A stretch of DNA of 15,036 bases, taken from contig DAOVUU010000013.1 of NCBI GenBank assembly GCA_030632405.1, positions 1 to 15,036 of the forward strand, read 5' to 3'. The number at the start of each line of letters is the position of its first letter. The stretch's first letter is position 1. This DNA comes from Desulfobulbaceae bacterium. GTDB taxonomy: Bacteria > Desulfobacterota > Desulfobulbia > Desulfobulbales > Desulfocapsaceae. Both the position numbers and the translations under genes were made by a program. Below are positions 7,571-15,035 of the stretch, piece by piece. Below the pieces are notes generated by a model. That model saw only the letters and a program-made list of their open reading frames with translations, made no database searches and was not told the DNA's origin.

Positions 7571-7894
7571 TTAAAAAAAATATCTCCCCAGGGCCATAAG
7601 TCCCATACCTGCAGCGACTGTACCAAAAAAACTCTTGAATCGCCAGGCTACAAAAAATGTCGGGATTGCCGCAAGTAAAAAGGAATTATCCAGGTTCAGG
7701 GAGAGTGTACCATCCTGGCAGAGTAGCCCTGGCGCCAGGAGAGCCGCAAGGACGGTGGCTGGGACAAAGTTCAGCCATCGCGTAATCCAGGGTGACAGAC
7801 TGCGGTTTGAAAGCAGCAGCATTGGCAGCAGGCGGGGTAGGTAGGTGACAACCCCCATGCCGCAGATTGTCAGGAAGGCGAGTTTTTCATCCAT
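7571..7894 (-). CDS. azlD: AzlD-family small subunit of branched-chain amino-acid exporter
   Basis: Small hydrophobic partner of AzlC; the pair exports branched-chain amino acids or analogues across the inner membrane. At 107 residues with about four membrane segments it has normal family size, and the signature GMGVVTYLPRLLPMLLLSNR is clear, as is the WLNFVPATVLAALLAP segment. GGAG lies about 7 nt before the ATG, inside the end of azlC. The reading frame overlaps azlC by 25 nt, the usual coupled arrangement. Confidence 0.92.
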   Translation of the reverse strand: MDEKLAFLTICGMGVVTYLPRLLPMLLLSNRSLSPWITRWLNFVPATVLAALLAPGLLCQDGTLSLNLDNSFLLAAIPTFFVAWRFKSFFGTVAAGMGLMALGRYFF

Positions 7895-8592
7895 TGTTCT
7901 ACTCCAACACCGATGGTGGCCGCAACCATCGTTGCAACAATAACATGTGATTGACTGAAACCGAGCAGATAAAGTGTTACTGAAAGCCCGGCAGCCAGAA
8001 GTGCCATCATTAAATATACGGGTTTAACAATCTGTGGAACGAGAAGTGCAATAAACATGGCTGGTAGAGCGAAATCCAGACCAATAGGCCGGATGTCTGT
8101 AAGCTGTCCACCAGCCAGATAACCAAGCAGGCTACCAACCACCCAGGATGACTGAGCTGTAATATTTACTGCAAAAGTTTCGATCTTTGGTGGGGCTCTT
8201 CTGGCCATCCGCATCGTGTGCAAGGCGAACGTTTCATCGGTTAGTTCATAACCAAACAGGGCGATCTGCCATTTTTTCCATCCTTTCAGTTTTGGTGCCA
8301 AAGCTGCAGACATCAGCAGGTGACGAAGATTTACAACAAAAGTTGTAAATATCAGGGTAAATGGTGAGACCGCTGCCCCAAAAAGTCCGGCACCAATCAG
8401 CTGCGAACTCCCTGCAAATACGATAACAGACATGGCAACGGCGTTGAACATGCCTAAACCGTTTTTCTGCGCCAGGACACCGTAGGCAAAGCCTACCGGG
8501 ATATACCCCAGGACAATAGGCAACGCTTGACGGACACCATTCCAGAACTGCGTATTTTTTCCCTTCGGCAATAAATCAATCAATTTTTTCAC
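7870..8592 (-). CDS. azlC: AzlC-family large subunit of branched-chain amino-acid exporter
   Basis: Main membrane subunit of the AzlCD exporter. Family features are GVRQALPIVLGYIPVGFAYG near the N-terminus, VFAGSSQLIGAGLF, the conserved VVNLRHLLMSAALAP, and ELTDETFAL. The 240-residue length is typical, with about six to seven membrane segments. The start is uncertain: the frame begins with GTG at 8592, with no Shine-Dalgarno visible. An out-of-frame ATG 4 nt upstream opens a six-codon ORF overlapping it. The gene is divergent from the cupin gene across an AT-rich 143-bp gap, which should contain both promoters. No Lrp-type regulator gene is adjacent. Confidence 0.92.
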   Translation of the reverse strand: MKKLIDLLPKGKNTQFWNGVRQALPIVLGYIPVGFAYGVLAQKNGLGMFNAVAMSVIVFAGSSQLIGAGLFGAAVSPFTLIFTTFVVNLRHLLMSAALAPKLKGWKKWQIALFGYELTDETFALHTMRMARRAPPKIETFAVNITAQSSWVVGSLLGYLAGGQLTDIRPIGLDFALPAMFIALLVPQIVKPVYLMMALLAAGLSVTLYLLGFSQSHVIVATMVAATIGVGVEQWMKNSPS

Positions 8593-8735
8593 GCATTGTA
8601 ATTGTTTGAAAATTTTGTGATAAGATCAATAATATTTTTTTCCTCTTTTTTGTATAAATTTTTCAGTATTCAATTATTATCATCAAAAGATCTTACGAGT
8701 TTTTACTGCGCCATCAAATATTAAAGGAGAGAGAA

Positions 8736-9074
8736 ATGTTTAACAAAAATAGTAAGGACGGATACTTGACGCCACTTGACGGCATTCAGAGAAAAACGCT
8801 TGTTCATGGTGAATCCACTTTAATGACGGAGTTCAAACTGAGGGAGGGCAGTGCCATTCCACTGCACAGCCACCCCCAGGAACAGATTGGGTATCTTATT
8901 TCCGGACAGATTGCGTTTTTAGTTGGCTCAGAAAAAATTGTGTGCAATCCCGGTGACAGCTGGTGTTTTGCAGGTGGTGAAGAACATGGAGCGGAGGTTT
9001 TACAGGACACTGTGATAGTTGAGGTGTTTTCACCAGTGAGGGAGGATTATCTCCCGACAGATTCCGGGGAATGA
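8736..9074 (+). CDS. KdgF-like cupin (uronate metabolism candidate)
   Basis: A single-domain cupin of 112 residues. Metal ligands are predicted at His44, His46 and Gln50 (in PLHSHPQEQIGYLISG) and His84 (in GGEEHG). The C-terminal VFSPVREDYL matches the motif of KdgF, which linearises unsaturated uronate monomers from pectin or alginate breakdown to ketouronates. This fits the sugar-acid genes downstream, but many cupins with similar motifs are uncharacterised, so the activity is a prediction. AAAGGAGAG gives a strong ribosome site before the ATG. It converges on the LacI-family gene with only 4 bp between stop codons. No LacI-type operator was seen in its upstream region. Confidence 0.85.
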   Translation: MFNKNSKDGYLTPLDGIQRKTLVHGESTLMTEFKLREGSAIPLHSHPQEQIGYLISGQIAFLVGSEKIVCNPGDSWCFAGGEEHGAEVLQDTVIVEVFSPVREDYLPTDSGE

Positions 9075-9078
9075 AGTT

Positions 9079-10131
9079 TCAGGTAGTTTCTCGTTCAAGG
9101 ATGGAAAACCCGATATCAATACAGTTCTCTGTAACCGGCTCACCGTTGATTCTGGCCAGTAGGGCTTCTGCCGCCCGTCGCCCCATTATCTCCCGGTCAA
9201 ACCTCACTGTGGTAAGAGCCGGATAGGTGTGGGCTGCATAGGGCTGGTCGCCAAGCCCTATGATGGCAAGTTGATCCGGAATGAGAAGACCCCGTGCCTG
9301 AGCTTCCGCCAGAGCGCCCTGTGCAAGAGTATCTGAGCTGCAGAAAACAGCACCTTCGCCGAAACCATTATCTAAAAGATGGGCCAGTCCTTCCCTGCCC
9401 AGCCTGAAGTTAGTCAGCTCTGAGACAAAGCTGACAGCCACTTCAATATTACCATGTCTGGCCAGGGTCTCAATAAAGACACGGGCGCGAATTTTTGCTC
9501 GATTGTCACTGGCCGATACTATACCGATATGACGATATCCTTTATTCAATAGATATTCAGCCACAGCCTGGCCGATATGTTGATGTGAAAAGCCGATAAC
9601 TACATCAATAGGGGTGGGAGTCAAATCCCAGGTTTCCACGACGGGAATGTCAGCGCCAATAAGAAGTCGTCGGGATGTTTTGGAGTGGCTGGTGCCGGTC
9701 AGTAAAATCCCATCAGGCCGGCGACTCAAAACGGTCGCGATCAGAGACTCCTCCTGATCTTCACTATACCCTGTCTCCCCCAGAAGAACCTGATAGCCGG
9801 AATCTCTGAGTCTGTCGCAGAAAAAACTTATCGTTTCGGCATGAACAGAGTTTGCCATGGTCGGAACAATGGCTGCAATAAGATGGCTGCGGCGGGAAGC
9901 CAACCCGCTTGCCAGCTGGTTTGGAAAATATCCGGTACGGGAAATTGCCTGGCTGATTCTTTCAAGAGTTTTTGGTGCAACCTTATTGGGCTGGTTGATA
10001 GCACGGGACACTGTAATAGGAGATACGTCCGCAAGTTTTGCAACATCATTGAGGGTTACGCTGCCGGTGGCGCGAGTGGAGCTGCCCAATTCTCTCCTTT
10101 TAGCATCGTTACTGTTTTCAGTGTAATTCAT
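9079..10131 (-). CDS. LacI-family transcriptional repressor, GntR (gluconate)-like
   Basis: DNA-binding repressor with a sugar-type effector domain. The HTH and hinge helix occupy about residues 24-80: VTLNDVAKLADVSPITVSRA, then RISQAISRTGYFPNQLASGL. The periplasmic-binding-protein-like core follows, with LIAAIVPTMANSVHAETISF, a GFSHQHIGQAVAEYLLNKGY stretch, CSSDTLAQGAL and the C-terminal TTVRFDREIMGRRAAEALLA. The VVETWDLTP/VIGFSH/SSDTLAQGA pattern resembles GntR/IdnR-type gluconate repressors, which suggests a sugar-acid effector. A 24-residue tail precedes the HTH, longer than usual, and no strong Shine-Dalgarno is seen at ATG 10131. It is divergent from gudD; operators at its own and the gudD promoter predict autoregulation and control of glucarate use. 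Confidence 0.92.
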   Translation of the reverse strand: MNYTENSNDAKRRELGSSTRATGSVTLNDVAKLADVSPITVSRAINQPNKVAPKTLERISQAISRTGYFPNQLASGLASRRSHLIAAIVPTMANSVHAETISFFCDRLRDSGYQVLLGETGYSEDQEESLIATVLSRRPDGILLTGTSHSKTSRRLLIGADIPVVETWDLTPTPIDVVIGFSHQHIGQAVAEYLLNKGYRHIGIVSASDNRAKIRARVFIETLARHGNIEVAVSFVSELTNFRLGREGLAHLLDNGFGEGAVFCSSDTLAQGALAEAQARGLLIPDQLAIIGLGDQPYAAHTYPALTTVRFDREIMGRRAAEALLARINGEPVTENCIDIGFSILERETT

Positions 10132-10192
10132 TGGTCTATTTTTGCTTTTTTGAAAACTCCATCCAGGGTAACTTTAAGAAAGTGACCGTATT

Positions 10193-10221
10193 ATGGTAAC
10201 GATACCACAGAAACAAGTCAA
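10193..10221 (-). promoter_or_regulatory. Predicted promoter of the LacI-family repressor gene
   Basis: Minus strand: -35 TTGACT (10221-10216), 17-bp spacer, -10 TACCAT (10198-10193). Transcription would start about 50-60 nt before the ATG. The operator covers the end of the spacer and the -10, so repressor binding would block polymerase directly. Confidence 0.6.
10194..10207. promoter_or_regulatory. LacI-type operator O1 at the repressor promoter
   Basis: TGGTAACGATACCA is a near-perfect palindrome with the central CG typical of LacI-family sites; only one symmetric pair mismatches. It overlaps the -10 of the repressor's own promoter, consistent with autoregulation. Confidence 0.65.
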
Positions 10222-10228
10222 GAAAATC

Positions 10229-10336
10229 TGTAACTATTCAGAGCACCTCACCTTCATCCATCCTGGCCTGCTCGAGTAACACCAGTACGCTTCACGGGTC
10301 CGAATGAACGAATCTAAGGCACTCTGAACAGTTACA
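10229..10336. repeat. 108-bp element with 20-bp imperfect inverted ends (MITE-like or structured RNA)
   Basis: The left arm TGTAACTATTCAGAGCACCT (10229-10248) and right arm AGGCACTCTGAACAGTTACA (10317-10336) are inverted copies matching at 17 of 20 positions. All three differences are transitions that become G-U pairs in minus-strand RNA, so that transcript could form a full 20-pair stem. A related half-site CGCTGAATAGTTCG lies at about 10367-10380. No coding capacity and no clear target-site duplication were seen. Confidence 0.55.
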
Positions 10337-10492
10337 TTCCGTGCTTTTTTATGTTTCTTGTGGTTACGCTGAATAGTTCGAAAATCTCAATATTCTTAAT
10401 CCTGGGGTATGGGGGGAAAAGAGTCAAAATCAGGCATATGTGGAGACTGGAAAAAGAGATACTTATGCAGTTTGTCTGGTTGGAAAAAACAA

Positions 10493-10521
10493 TTGACAAA
10501 CAGTAATGATAGCGCTAACAT
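10493..10521 (+). promoter_or_regulatory. Predicted sigma-70 promoter of gudD
   Basis: TTGACA (10493-10498, perfect -35), a 17-bp spacer and TAACAT (10516-10521). The predicted start, near 10528, leaves a leader of about 70 nt. A second TTGACA at 10543-10548 has no well-placed -10. Operator O2 overlaps the spacer and -10. Confidence 0.7.
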
Positions 10522-10522
10522 T
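10505..10522. promoter_or_regulatory. LacI-type operator O2 at the gudD promoter
   Basis: AATGATAGCGCTAACATT is an 18-bp palindrome with one mismatched pair and a central GCGC, a classic LacI-family operator form. It sits at exactly the same place relative to the -10 hexamer as O1 does on the other promoter. Confidence 0.75.
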
Positions 10523-10598
10523 TCATGGTTTTTATGAGATTGTTGACAGCTAAATTTGCCCCTAAGGGCATAATGTTTCTCTTTTTGAGAGGTTTTTC

Positions 10599-11948
10599 AT
10601 GACCAGTCCATCATCAAACATCAATGGGGCGCCAATTGTCACTGAGTTTAAGATCATTCCTGTTGCGGGATATGACAGTATGTTACTCAACCTCAGTGGT
10701 GCACACAGTCCTTTTTTTACGCGTAATATAGTTATTCTAAAGGATAGTTCGGGGCGGACTGGAGTCGGTGAAGTTCCGGGCGGCGAGGGGATTCGAAAGA
10801 CCCTTGAGGATGCCCGGCAACTTGTTGTTGGTCAGGAAGTTGGCCGCTATAACAGTATACTCAATACAGTGAGGTTCAAGTTTGCAGATCGGGATACTGG
10901 CGGACGCGGGCTGCAGACCTTTGACCAGCGTATTATGATCCATGCCGTGACCGCTATTGAATCGGCCCTGCTTGACCTTCTCGGCCAGTTTTTGAGTGTT
11001 CCCACAGCGGCATTGCTCGGTGAAGGCCAGCAGCGTAATCAGGTGGAGGTACTCGGTTATCTGTTTTATGTTGCCGACCGTAACAAAACCGACCTGCCTT
11101 ATCTCTCAGGTGAGGGTGCCCGAGACGATTGGGGCCGATTGCGTCATGAAAAAGCACTGACACCGGAGGAGATCGTACGTCAGGCCGAAGCTGCTTACGA
11201 TCGATATGGATTCAGCGATTTTAAGCTGAAAGGGGGTGTCTTTAGGGGAGAAGAGGAGATAGAGGCAGTTCAGAGCCTTGCCCGGCGGTTTCCAAAAGCT
11301 CGCATTACCATCGATCCGAACGGTGCATGGTCGCTGGAAGAGGCGGTTCAGCTGTGCAAAGGCCAGGATGATGTCCTTGCCTATGTAGAAGATCCCTGTG
11401 GTGCAGAAGACGGGTATTCGGGGCGCGAGATAATGGCTGAATTTCGCAGGACAACAGGATTACCCACTGCAACCAATATGATTGCCACAGACTGGCGCCA
11501 GCTAGGGCACGCCATTCAGCTGCAATCGGTTGATATTCCACTGGCTGATCCTCATTTCTGGACTATGCAGGGGGCTGTGCGGGTAGCTCAATTATGCAAT
11601 GAGTGGGGGTTAACCTGGGGATCGCATTCCAATAATCACTTTGATATCTCTCTTGCGATGTTCACGCAGGCGGCGGCAGCTGCTCCCGGCAGGATAACCG
11701 CCATAGATACACATTGGATATGGCAGGATGGGCAAAATTTGACGAAGAATCCTTTTCAGATAGTCGATGGGTTTATCACTGTTCCCGACCGCCCAGGCCT
11801 CGGTGTTGATATTAATCTGGAGGCTATTGAAGATGCTAATCGGTTATACCGGACTCATGGCCTTGCCGGCCGGGATGATGCGCTGGCGATGCAGTACCTT
11901 ATCCCTGGCTGGACCTTTGATAATAAACGCCCCTGTCTTGTTCGCTGA
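10599..11948 (+). CDS. gudD: Glucarate dehydratase (enolase superfamily)
   Basis: Dehydrates D-glucarate (and L-idarate) to 5-keto-4-deoxy-D-glucarate in the cytoplasm, the first step of hexarate catabolism. The protein has 449 residues against about 446 in E. coli and is strikingly similar to E. coli GudD over its whole length as I recall it. All active-site residues are present at a constant +4 offset: KxK at Lys209/Lys211, metal ligands Asp239, Glu270 and Asn293, and the Asp317-His343 dyad (LADPHF, GSHSNNH). The N-terminal capping domain has [26 protein letters not shown] lies 6 nt before the ATG. An operator-controlled promoter precedes it. The strong likeness to enteric GudD hints at horizontal transfer. 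The downstream aldolase (garL-type) and reductase are not in the window. Confidence 0.97.
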   Translation: MTSPSSNINGAPIVTEFKIIPVAGYDSMLLNLSGAHSPFFTRNIVILKDSSGRTGVGEVPGGEGIRKTLEDARQLVVGQEVGRYNSILNTVRFKFADRDTGGRGLQTFDQRIMIHAVTAIESALLDLLGQFLSVPTAALLGEGQQRNQVEVLGYLFYVADRNKTDLPYLSGEGARDDWGRLRHEKALTPEEIVRQAEAAYDRYGFSDFKLKGGVFRGEEEIEAVQSLARRFPKARITIDPNGAWSLEEAVQLCKGQDDVLAYVEDPCGAEDGYSGREIMAEFRRTTGLPTATNMIATDWRQLGHAIQLQSVDIPLADPHFWTMQGAVRVAQLCNEWGLTWGSHSNNHFDISLAMFTQAAAAAPGRITAIDTHWIWQDGQNLTKNPFQIVDGFITVPDRPGLGVDINLEAIEDANRLYRTHGLAGRDDALAMQYLIPGWTFDNKRPCLVR

Positions 11949-12065
11949 CGTCACTTCTTCGCTTGATTTTATCTTTGTTCCATGGGGATAACAGTGCCGG
12001 TTAGGAAATTGCAGTGGTGCGAATCCTTCAGCAGGATATAAAACCTAGATTCAATCGCCGCAAGG

Positions 12066-13793
12066 TCAGTGAATCTCCGGCTCCGGAACCTCCTCTTCGG
12101 TATATTCAAGGAAGTCAAAATCGCATCCGTCATTGGCCTGGGTGACATGTTCCATATACATTCTGGTGTAGCTGCGGGGGTATCTTTCGGCTGGAGTGGT
12201 CCAGCCTGCCTGGCGTTCCGTCATTTCTTCGTCAGAAATTATAAGCTCGATTTTGCGTTTGTTTATATCGACTGAAATGATATCACCGTCATGCACCAGG
12301 GCGAGCGGCCCACCGACATAACTTTCGGGGGCAATATGCAGAACACAGGCCCCATAGCTTGTTCCACTCATGCGAGCGTCTGTTACCCGGAGCATATCAC
12401 GCACTCCCTGTTTCAGGAGTTTCTTGGGAATCGGCAGCATGCCCCATTCCGGCATTCCCGGGCCGCCCTTGGGCCCTGCATTGCGCAGAACGAGTACGTG
12501 GTCGGGAGTTACATCTAAATCTTCATTGTTGATTGCCGCGGACATTGCGTCATAGCTGTCAAACACCAGAGCCGGACCCTGGTGTTTGAGGAACCGGGGA
12601 TCGCAGGCTGCAGCTTTCATCACTGCTCCGTCGGGGGCCAGGTTACCGTACAGTACAGCAGTTCCGCCCTCGGGATAGATGGGGTTGTCAAGCGGGCGGA
12701 TAACGTCATTGTCGATCACTTCCGCTCCTTCGATGTTTGTGCCAAGTGTCTGGCCGTTAACAGTAAGGCAATCGAGGTGAAGATCATTGCGGATAACGTT
12801 CAGTGCCGCGCGGCAGCCACCGGCGTAATACCAGTCCTCGGCCAGATATTGACCGGATGGCCGCAGATTGAGGATTACCGGCACTTTTTGTGAGGCGGTA
12901 TCGTAGATATCCTGTTTCATGGGAATACCCGATCGCCGTGCCATGGCAATCAGGTGTACAAAAGCGTTCGTAGAACCGCCAAATGCCATCAACGCGGTGC
13001 ATGCATTTTCATAGGCCTGTTCTGTGCAGATGTCGTTGATCTTGAGATCATCCCACACCATTTCGACGATTCGGCGGCCGCAACTGCTCGCCATGCGGTT
13101 GTGATTGGAATCGACGGCAGGAATAGTCGATGCCCCGGGAAGTGTCAGCCCTAGTGTTTCTGCAAGAGAGGTCATGGTCATACCCGTACCCATGGTCATG
13201 CAGAGTCCGGGTGAACGTGCGATACCTTCCTCGATTTCACGCCACTGGCATTCGTTGATATTGCCGGCCCGTAACTCATCCCAGTATTTCCAGGCGTCGG
13301 AACCACTGCCCAGTATTTTATCACGCCATCTGCCATTGAGCATTGGTCCGGCGGGCATGAAAATAGTGGGCAGATTCATGCTTGCCGCACCCATTATCAG
13401 GGCAGGGGTTGTCTTGTCACAACCACCCATAATGACTGTTCCGTCGAAGGGATAATGGCGCAGGATCTGTTCTACTTCCATGGCCAGGAGATTGCGGTGC
13501 AGCATCGGGGATGGACGTTCAAAGGCCTCGGCCAGAGTCATGGCAGGCATCTCGACAGGCATGCCACCTGCCTGCCAGATGCCACGTTTGACTTCCTCAA
13601 CACGTTCTTTGAAGTGGGTCTGGCAGCTGTTGATCTCACTCCAGGTGTTGATTACGGCAATCACAGGCTTCCCCATGAATTCTTCACGTGCATAGCCCAT
13701 TTGCAGCATGCGTGAACGATGGCCGAATGATCTCAGGTCCGAGGTACCGAACCAGCGGTGGCTGCGAAGGTCTTCAGGGTGTTTACGGGTCAT
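12066..13793 (-). CDS. IlvD/Edd-family sugar-acid (aldonate) dehydratase
   Basis: An iron-sulfur dehydratase converting an aldonate to a 2-keto-3-deoxy acid. The 575-residue sequence matches the pentonate/aldonate branch (L-arabinonate dehydratase type) better than biosynthetic IlvD or Edd, from the N-terminal RSHRWFGTSDLRSFGHRSR and GSGSDAWKYWDE. Cluster cysteines are Cys57 (INSCQTH), Cys125 (GGCDKTTP) and Cys198 (GLCMTMGT). Lys127 is the likely carbamylated Mg ligand, and Ser476 in RMSGTSYG is the likely catalytic base. AGAGGA lies 8 nt before ATG 13793. The stop of the LarA-like gene is 21 bp upstream, so the two form an operon. Specific substrate (arabinonate, xylonate, galactonate, gluconate or other) cannot be decided from sequence. 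It converges on gudD across a 117-bp gap. Confidence 0.93.
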   Translation of the reverse strand: MTRKHPEDLRSHRWFGTSDLRSFGHRSRMLQMGYAREEFMGKPVIAVINTWSEINSCQTHFKERVEEVKRGIWQAGGMPVEMPAMTLAEAFERPSPMLHRNLLAMEVEQILRHYPFDGTVIMGGCDKTTPALIMGAASMNLPTIFMPAGPMLNGRWRDKILGSGSDAWKYWDELRAGNINECQWREIEEGIARSPGLCMTMGTGMTMTSLAETLGLTLPGASTIPAVDSNHNRMASSCGRRIVEMVWDDLKINDICTEQAYENACTALMAFGGSTNAFVHLIAMARRSGIPMKQDIYDTASQKVPVILNLRPSGQYLAEDWYYAGGCRAALNVIRNDLHLDCLTVNGQTLGTNIEGAEVIDNDVIRPLDNPIYPEGGTAVLYGNLAPDGAVMKAAACDPRFLKHQGPALVFDSYDAMSAAINNEDLDVTPDHVLVLRNAGPKGGPGMPEWGMLPIPKKLLKQGVRDMLRVTDARMSGTSYGACVLHIAPESYVGGPLALVHDGDIISVDINKRKIELIISDEEMTERQAGWTTPAERYPRSYTRMYMEHVTQANDGCDFDFLEYTEEEVPEPEIH

Positions 13794-13814
13794 TTGTCCA
13801 TTCCTCTTATTTTT

Positions 13815-15035
13815 TTACGTAATCAGGGAACCATCATTATTAAATTTGAACGGCTGCGGTGGGCCCATAATCTCAAGATCAGGGTTCTGTTGAAACACTT
13901 CACTGTAGGTTTCCGACATCCAGATGGATTCGAGATCCTTGGTATTAGTGATACGGACTATCAGAGGTGCATCGGGCACGCCTCCTCGTAACGTGTGGAG
14001 CGCTGCCCCCAGCGCATCCCGGTCATTTTCGAGAATTACCGGGATTTTAGGGGAGAGGAGTGAGTGGGCGGTCAGTGCGTTGGTGTAGGTGATCGTCAGA
14101 TCAATTTTTTCAGCGCAGGATCGTGTGGTGAAATCCGCAAGCCCGATGCCGATACCGTTACCATGGGTTGCCTCCGATAAGCCCCTGACTATAATACGCT
14201 GGATCGGCGGAGCCACAAAGCCGGGGAGTCCCCAGGCAGATCTTCCCGTAATATTGGCATCGAGTCCGCCGCCACTGATATCTTTGCCGATTTCATCTAC
14301 GATGAGGATGTCGATCTCAGGCATGAGAAGGGATCCCATAATGCGTTTGGCCTCTTTGAGCAATTCACGTTCACGGGACAGTATCATGTCGGGAGGTAGA
14401 ACCTCAATTGCGGCAAGGCCGCCATACCCATTTTCAATGACACCTATCCCGCATAGAACAGGTGCCCGGGTAAGGCTGAGAGCTGCAGCTGCGGGCATGA
14501 TGTCAGCAAATCGGTCGAAGCCATGATGGTGGGTTGCCAGCGCACCTCGGTGTTTGCCAAGGCCGATAACGAGCATTTTGACGATTCCGCTCTCATAGTC
14601 AGCCTTGAATACCGGATGGACTTTGATCCGGTTGCAGACAACGATACCGTCTGCCTCGAAGGCCAGCCTGTCACAAAAGACATCCAGGCCGTGCTCGGTG
14701 GTTCCTAGAGGAACAACGTCCATTGATGAGCGGATCGGCGCCCCGATACTTGTTTCCGTGAGACCCAGACTTGCTAGAACACGGATCTGTCCTTTGGCCG
14801 TTGCACCGCCGTGACTGCCCATGGCCGGAACAATAAAAGGTTCGGCGCCCCGACCCTTTAATGCCTTCACACTGGCACGTAGAACAGCGGCAATATTTTT
14901 AATTCCTCGACTTCCAGCCGTGACAGCGATCTTCTTTCCTTTGAGCGCAGGGCAGGAGAGCTGTGCGAACCCTTCATTAACTGAGGTTTCTATGTCGCTT
15001 ATCCTGTCGGAGGGAAAACGCTGTCTGACAGGCAT
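13815..15035 (-). CDS. LarA-like (lactate racemase-domain, DUF2088) protein, possible nickel-dependent hydroxyacid racemase/epimerase
   Basis: The frame gives 406 residues from ATG at 15035, one base from the window edge, so the true start may lie outside. The family is recognised from TAGSRGIKNIAAVLRASVKA (residues about 39-58), PFIVPAMGSHGGATAKGQ (66-83), the GAPIRSSMDVVPLGTTEHGL block, NRIKVHP (135-141) and ESGIVKMLVIGLGKHRGA (148-165). Characterised LarA relatives use a nickel-pincer cofactor to racemise or epimerise 2-hydroxy acids, and one branch acts on gluconate. His75, His140, Lys153 and His169 are my candidates for equivalents of LarA catalytic and nickel-binding residues. No larB/C/E maturation genes are in view. 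It is co-transcribed with the dehydratase, so a sugar-acid substrate is plausible, but the function is unproven. Confidence 0.85.
   Translation of the reverse strand: MPVRQRFPSDRISDIETSVNEGFAQLSCPALKGKKIAVTAGSRGIKNIAAVLRASVKALKGRGAEPFIVPAMGSHGGATAKGQIRVLASLGLTETSIGAPIRSSMDVVPLGTTEHGLDVFCDRLAFEADGIVVCNRIKVHPVFKADYESGIVKMLVIGLGKHRGALATHHHGFDRFADIMPAAAALSLTRAPVLCGIGVIENGYGGLAAIEVLPPDMILSRERELLKEAKRIMGSLLMPEIDILIVDEIGKDISGGGLDANITGRSAWGLPGFVAPPIQRIIVRGLSEATHGNGIGIGLADFTTRSCAEKIDLTITYTNALTAHSLLSPKIPVILENDRDALGAALHTLRGGVPDAPLIVRITNTKDLESIWMSETYSEVFQQNPDLEIMGPPQPFKFNNDGSLIT

Larger units (their letters stand above)
10132..10598. other. Divergent regulatory gap between repressor gene and gudD
   Basis: This 467-bp gap contains, left to right, the repressor promoter and operator (10193-10221), a 108-bp inverted-repeat element (10229-10336), a further related half-site (10368-10380), about 110 bp with nothing recognised, and the gudD promoter and operator (10493-10522). 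A small hairpin, TGCCC-CTAA-GGGCA (10557-10570), sits in the gudD leader. No gene is supported here. Confidence 0.7.

Noticed and set aside
8622..8635. CRP-like site (TGTGATAAGATCA) between azlC and the cupin gene
   Set aside because: One half-site matches but symmetry breaks outside TGAT-AAG-ATCA; AT-rich context makes chance likely.
10543..10576. Second gudD promoter from TTGACA at 10543
   Set aside because: The nearest -10-like sequences leave a spacer of 20 bp or more, outside the usual range.
12023..12037. Inverted repeat ATCCT-TCAGC-AGGAT between gudD and the IlvD/Edd gene as a terminator
   Set aside because: Only five weak pairs and no T-run on either side; chance occurrence is likely.
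11992..12045. Sequence resembling a tRNA T-arm or cobalamin riboswitch core (GTGCCGG, AGGAAA, GGTGCGAATCC) in the gap after gudD
   Set aside because: The flanks of GGTGCGAATCC do not pair as a T-stem, no acceptor or anticodon arm is present, and the rest of the cobalamin riboswitch consensus is missing. It lies between convergent genes, not in a leader.
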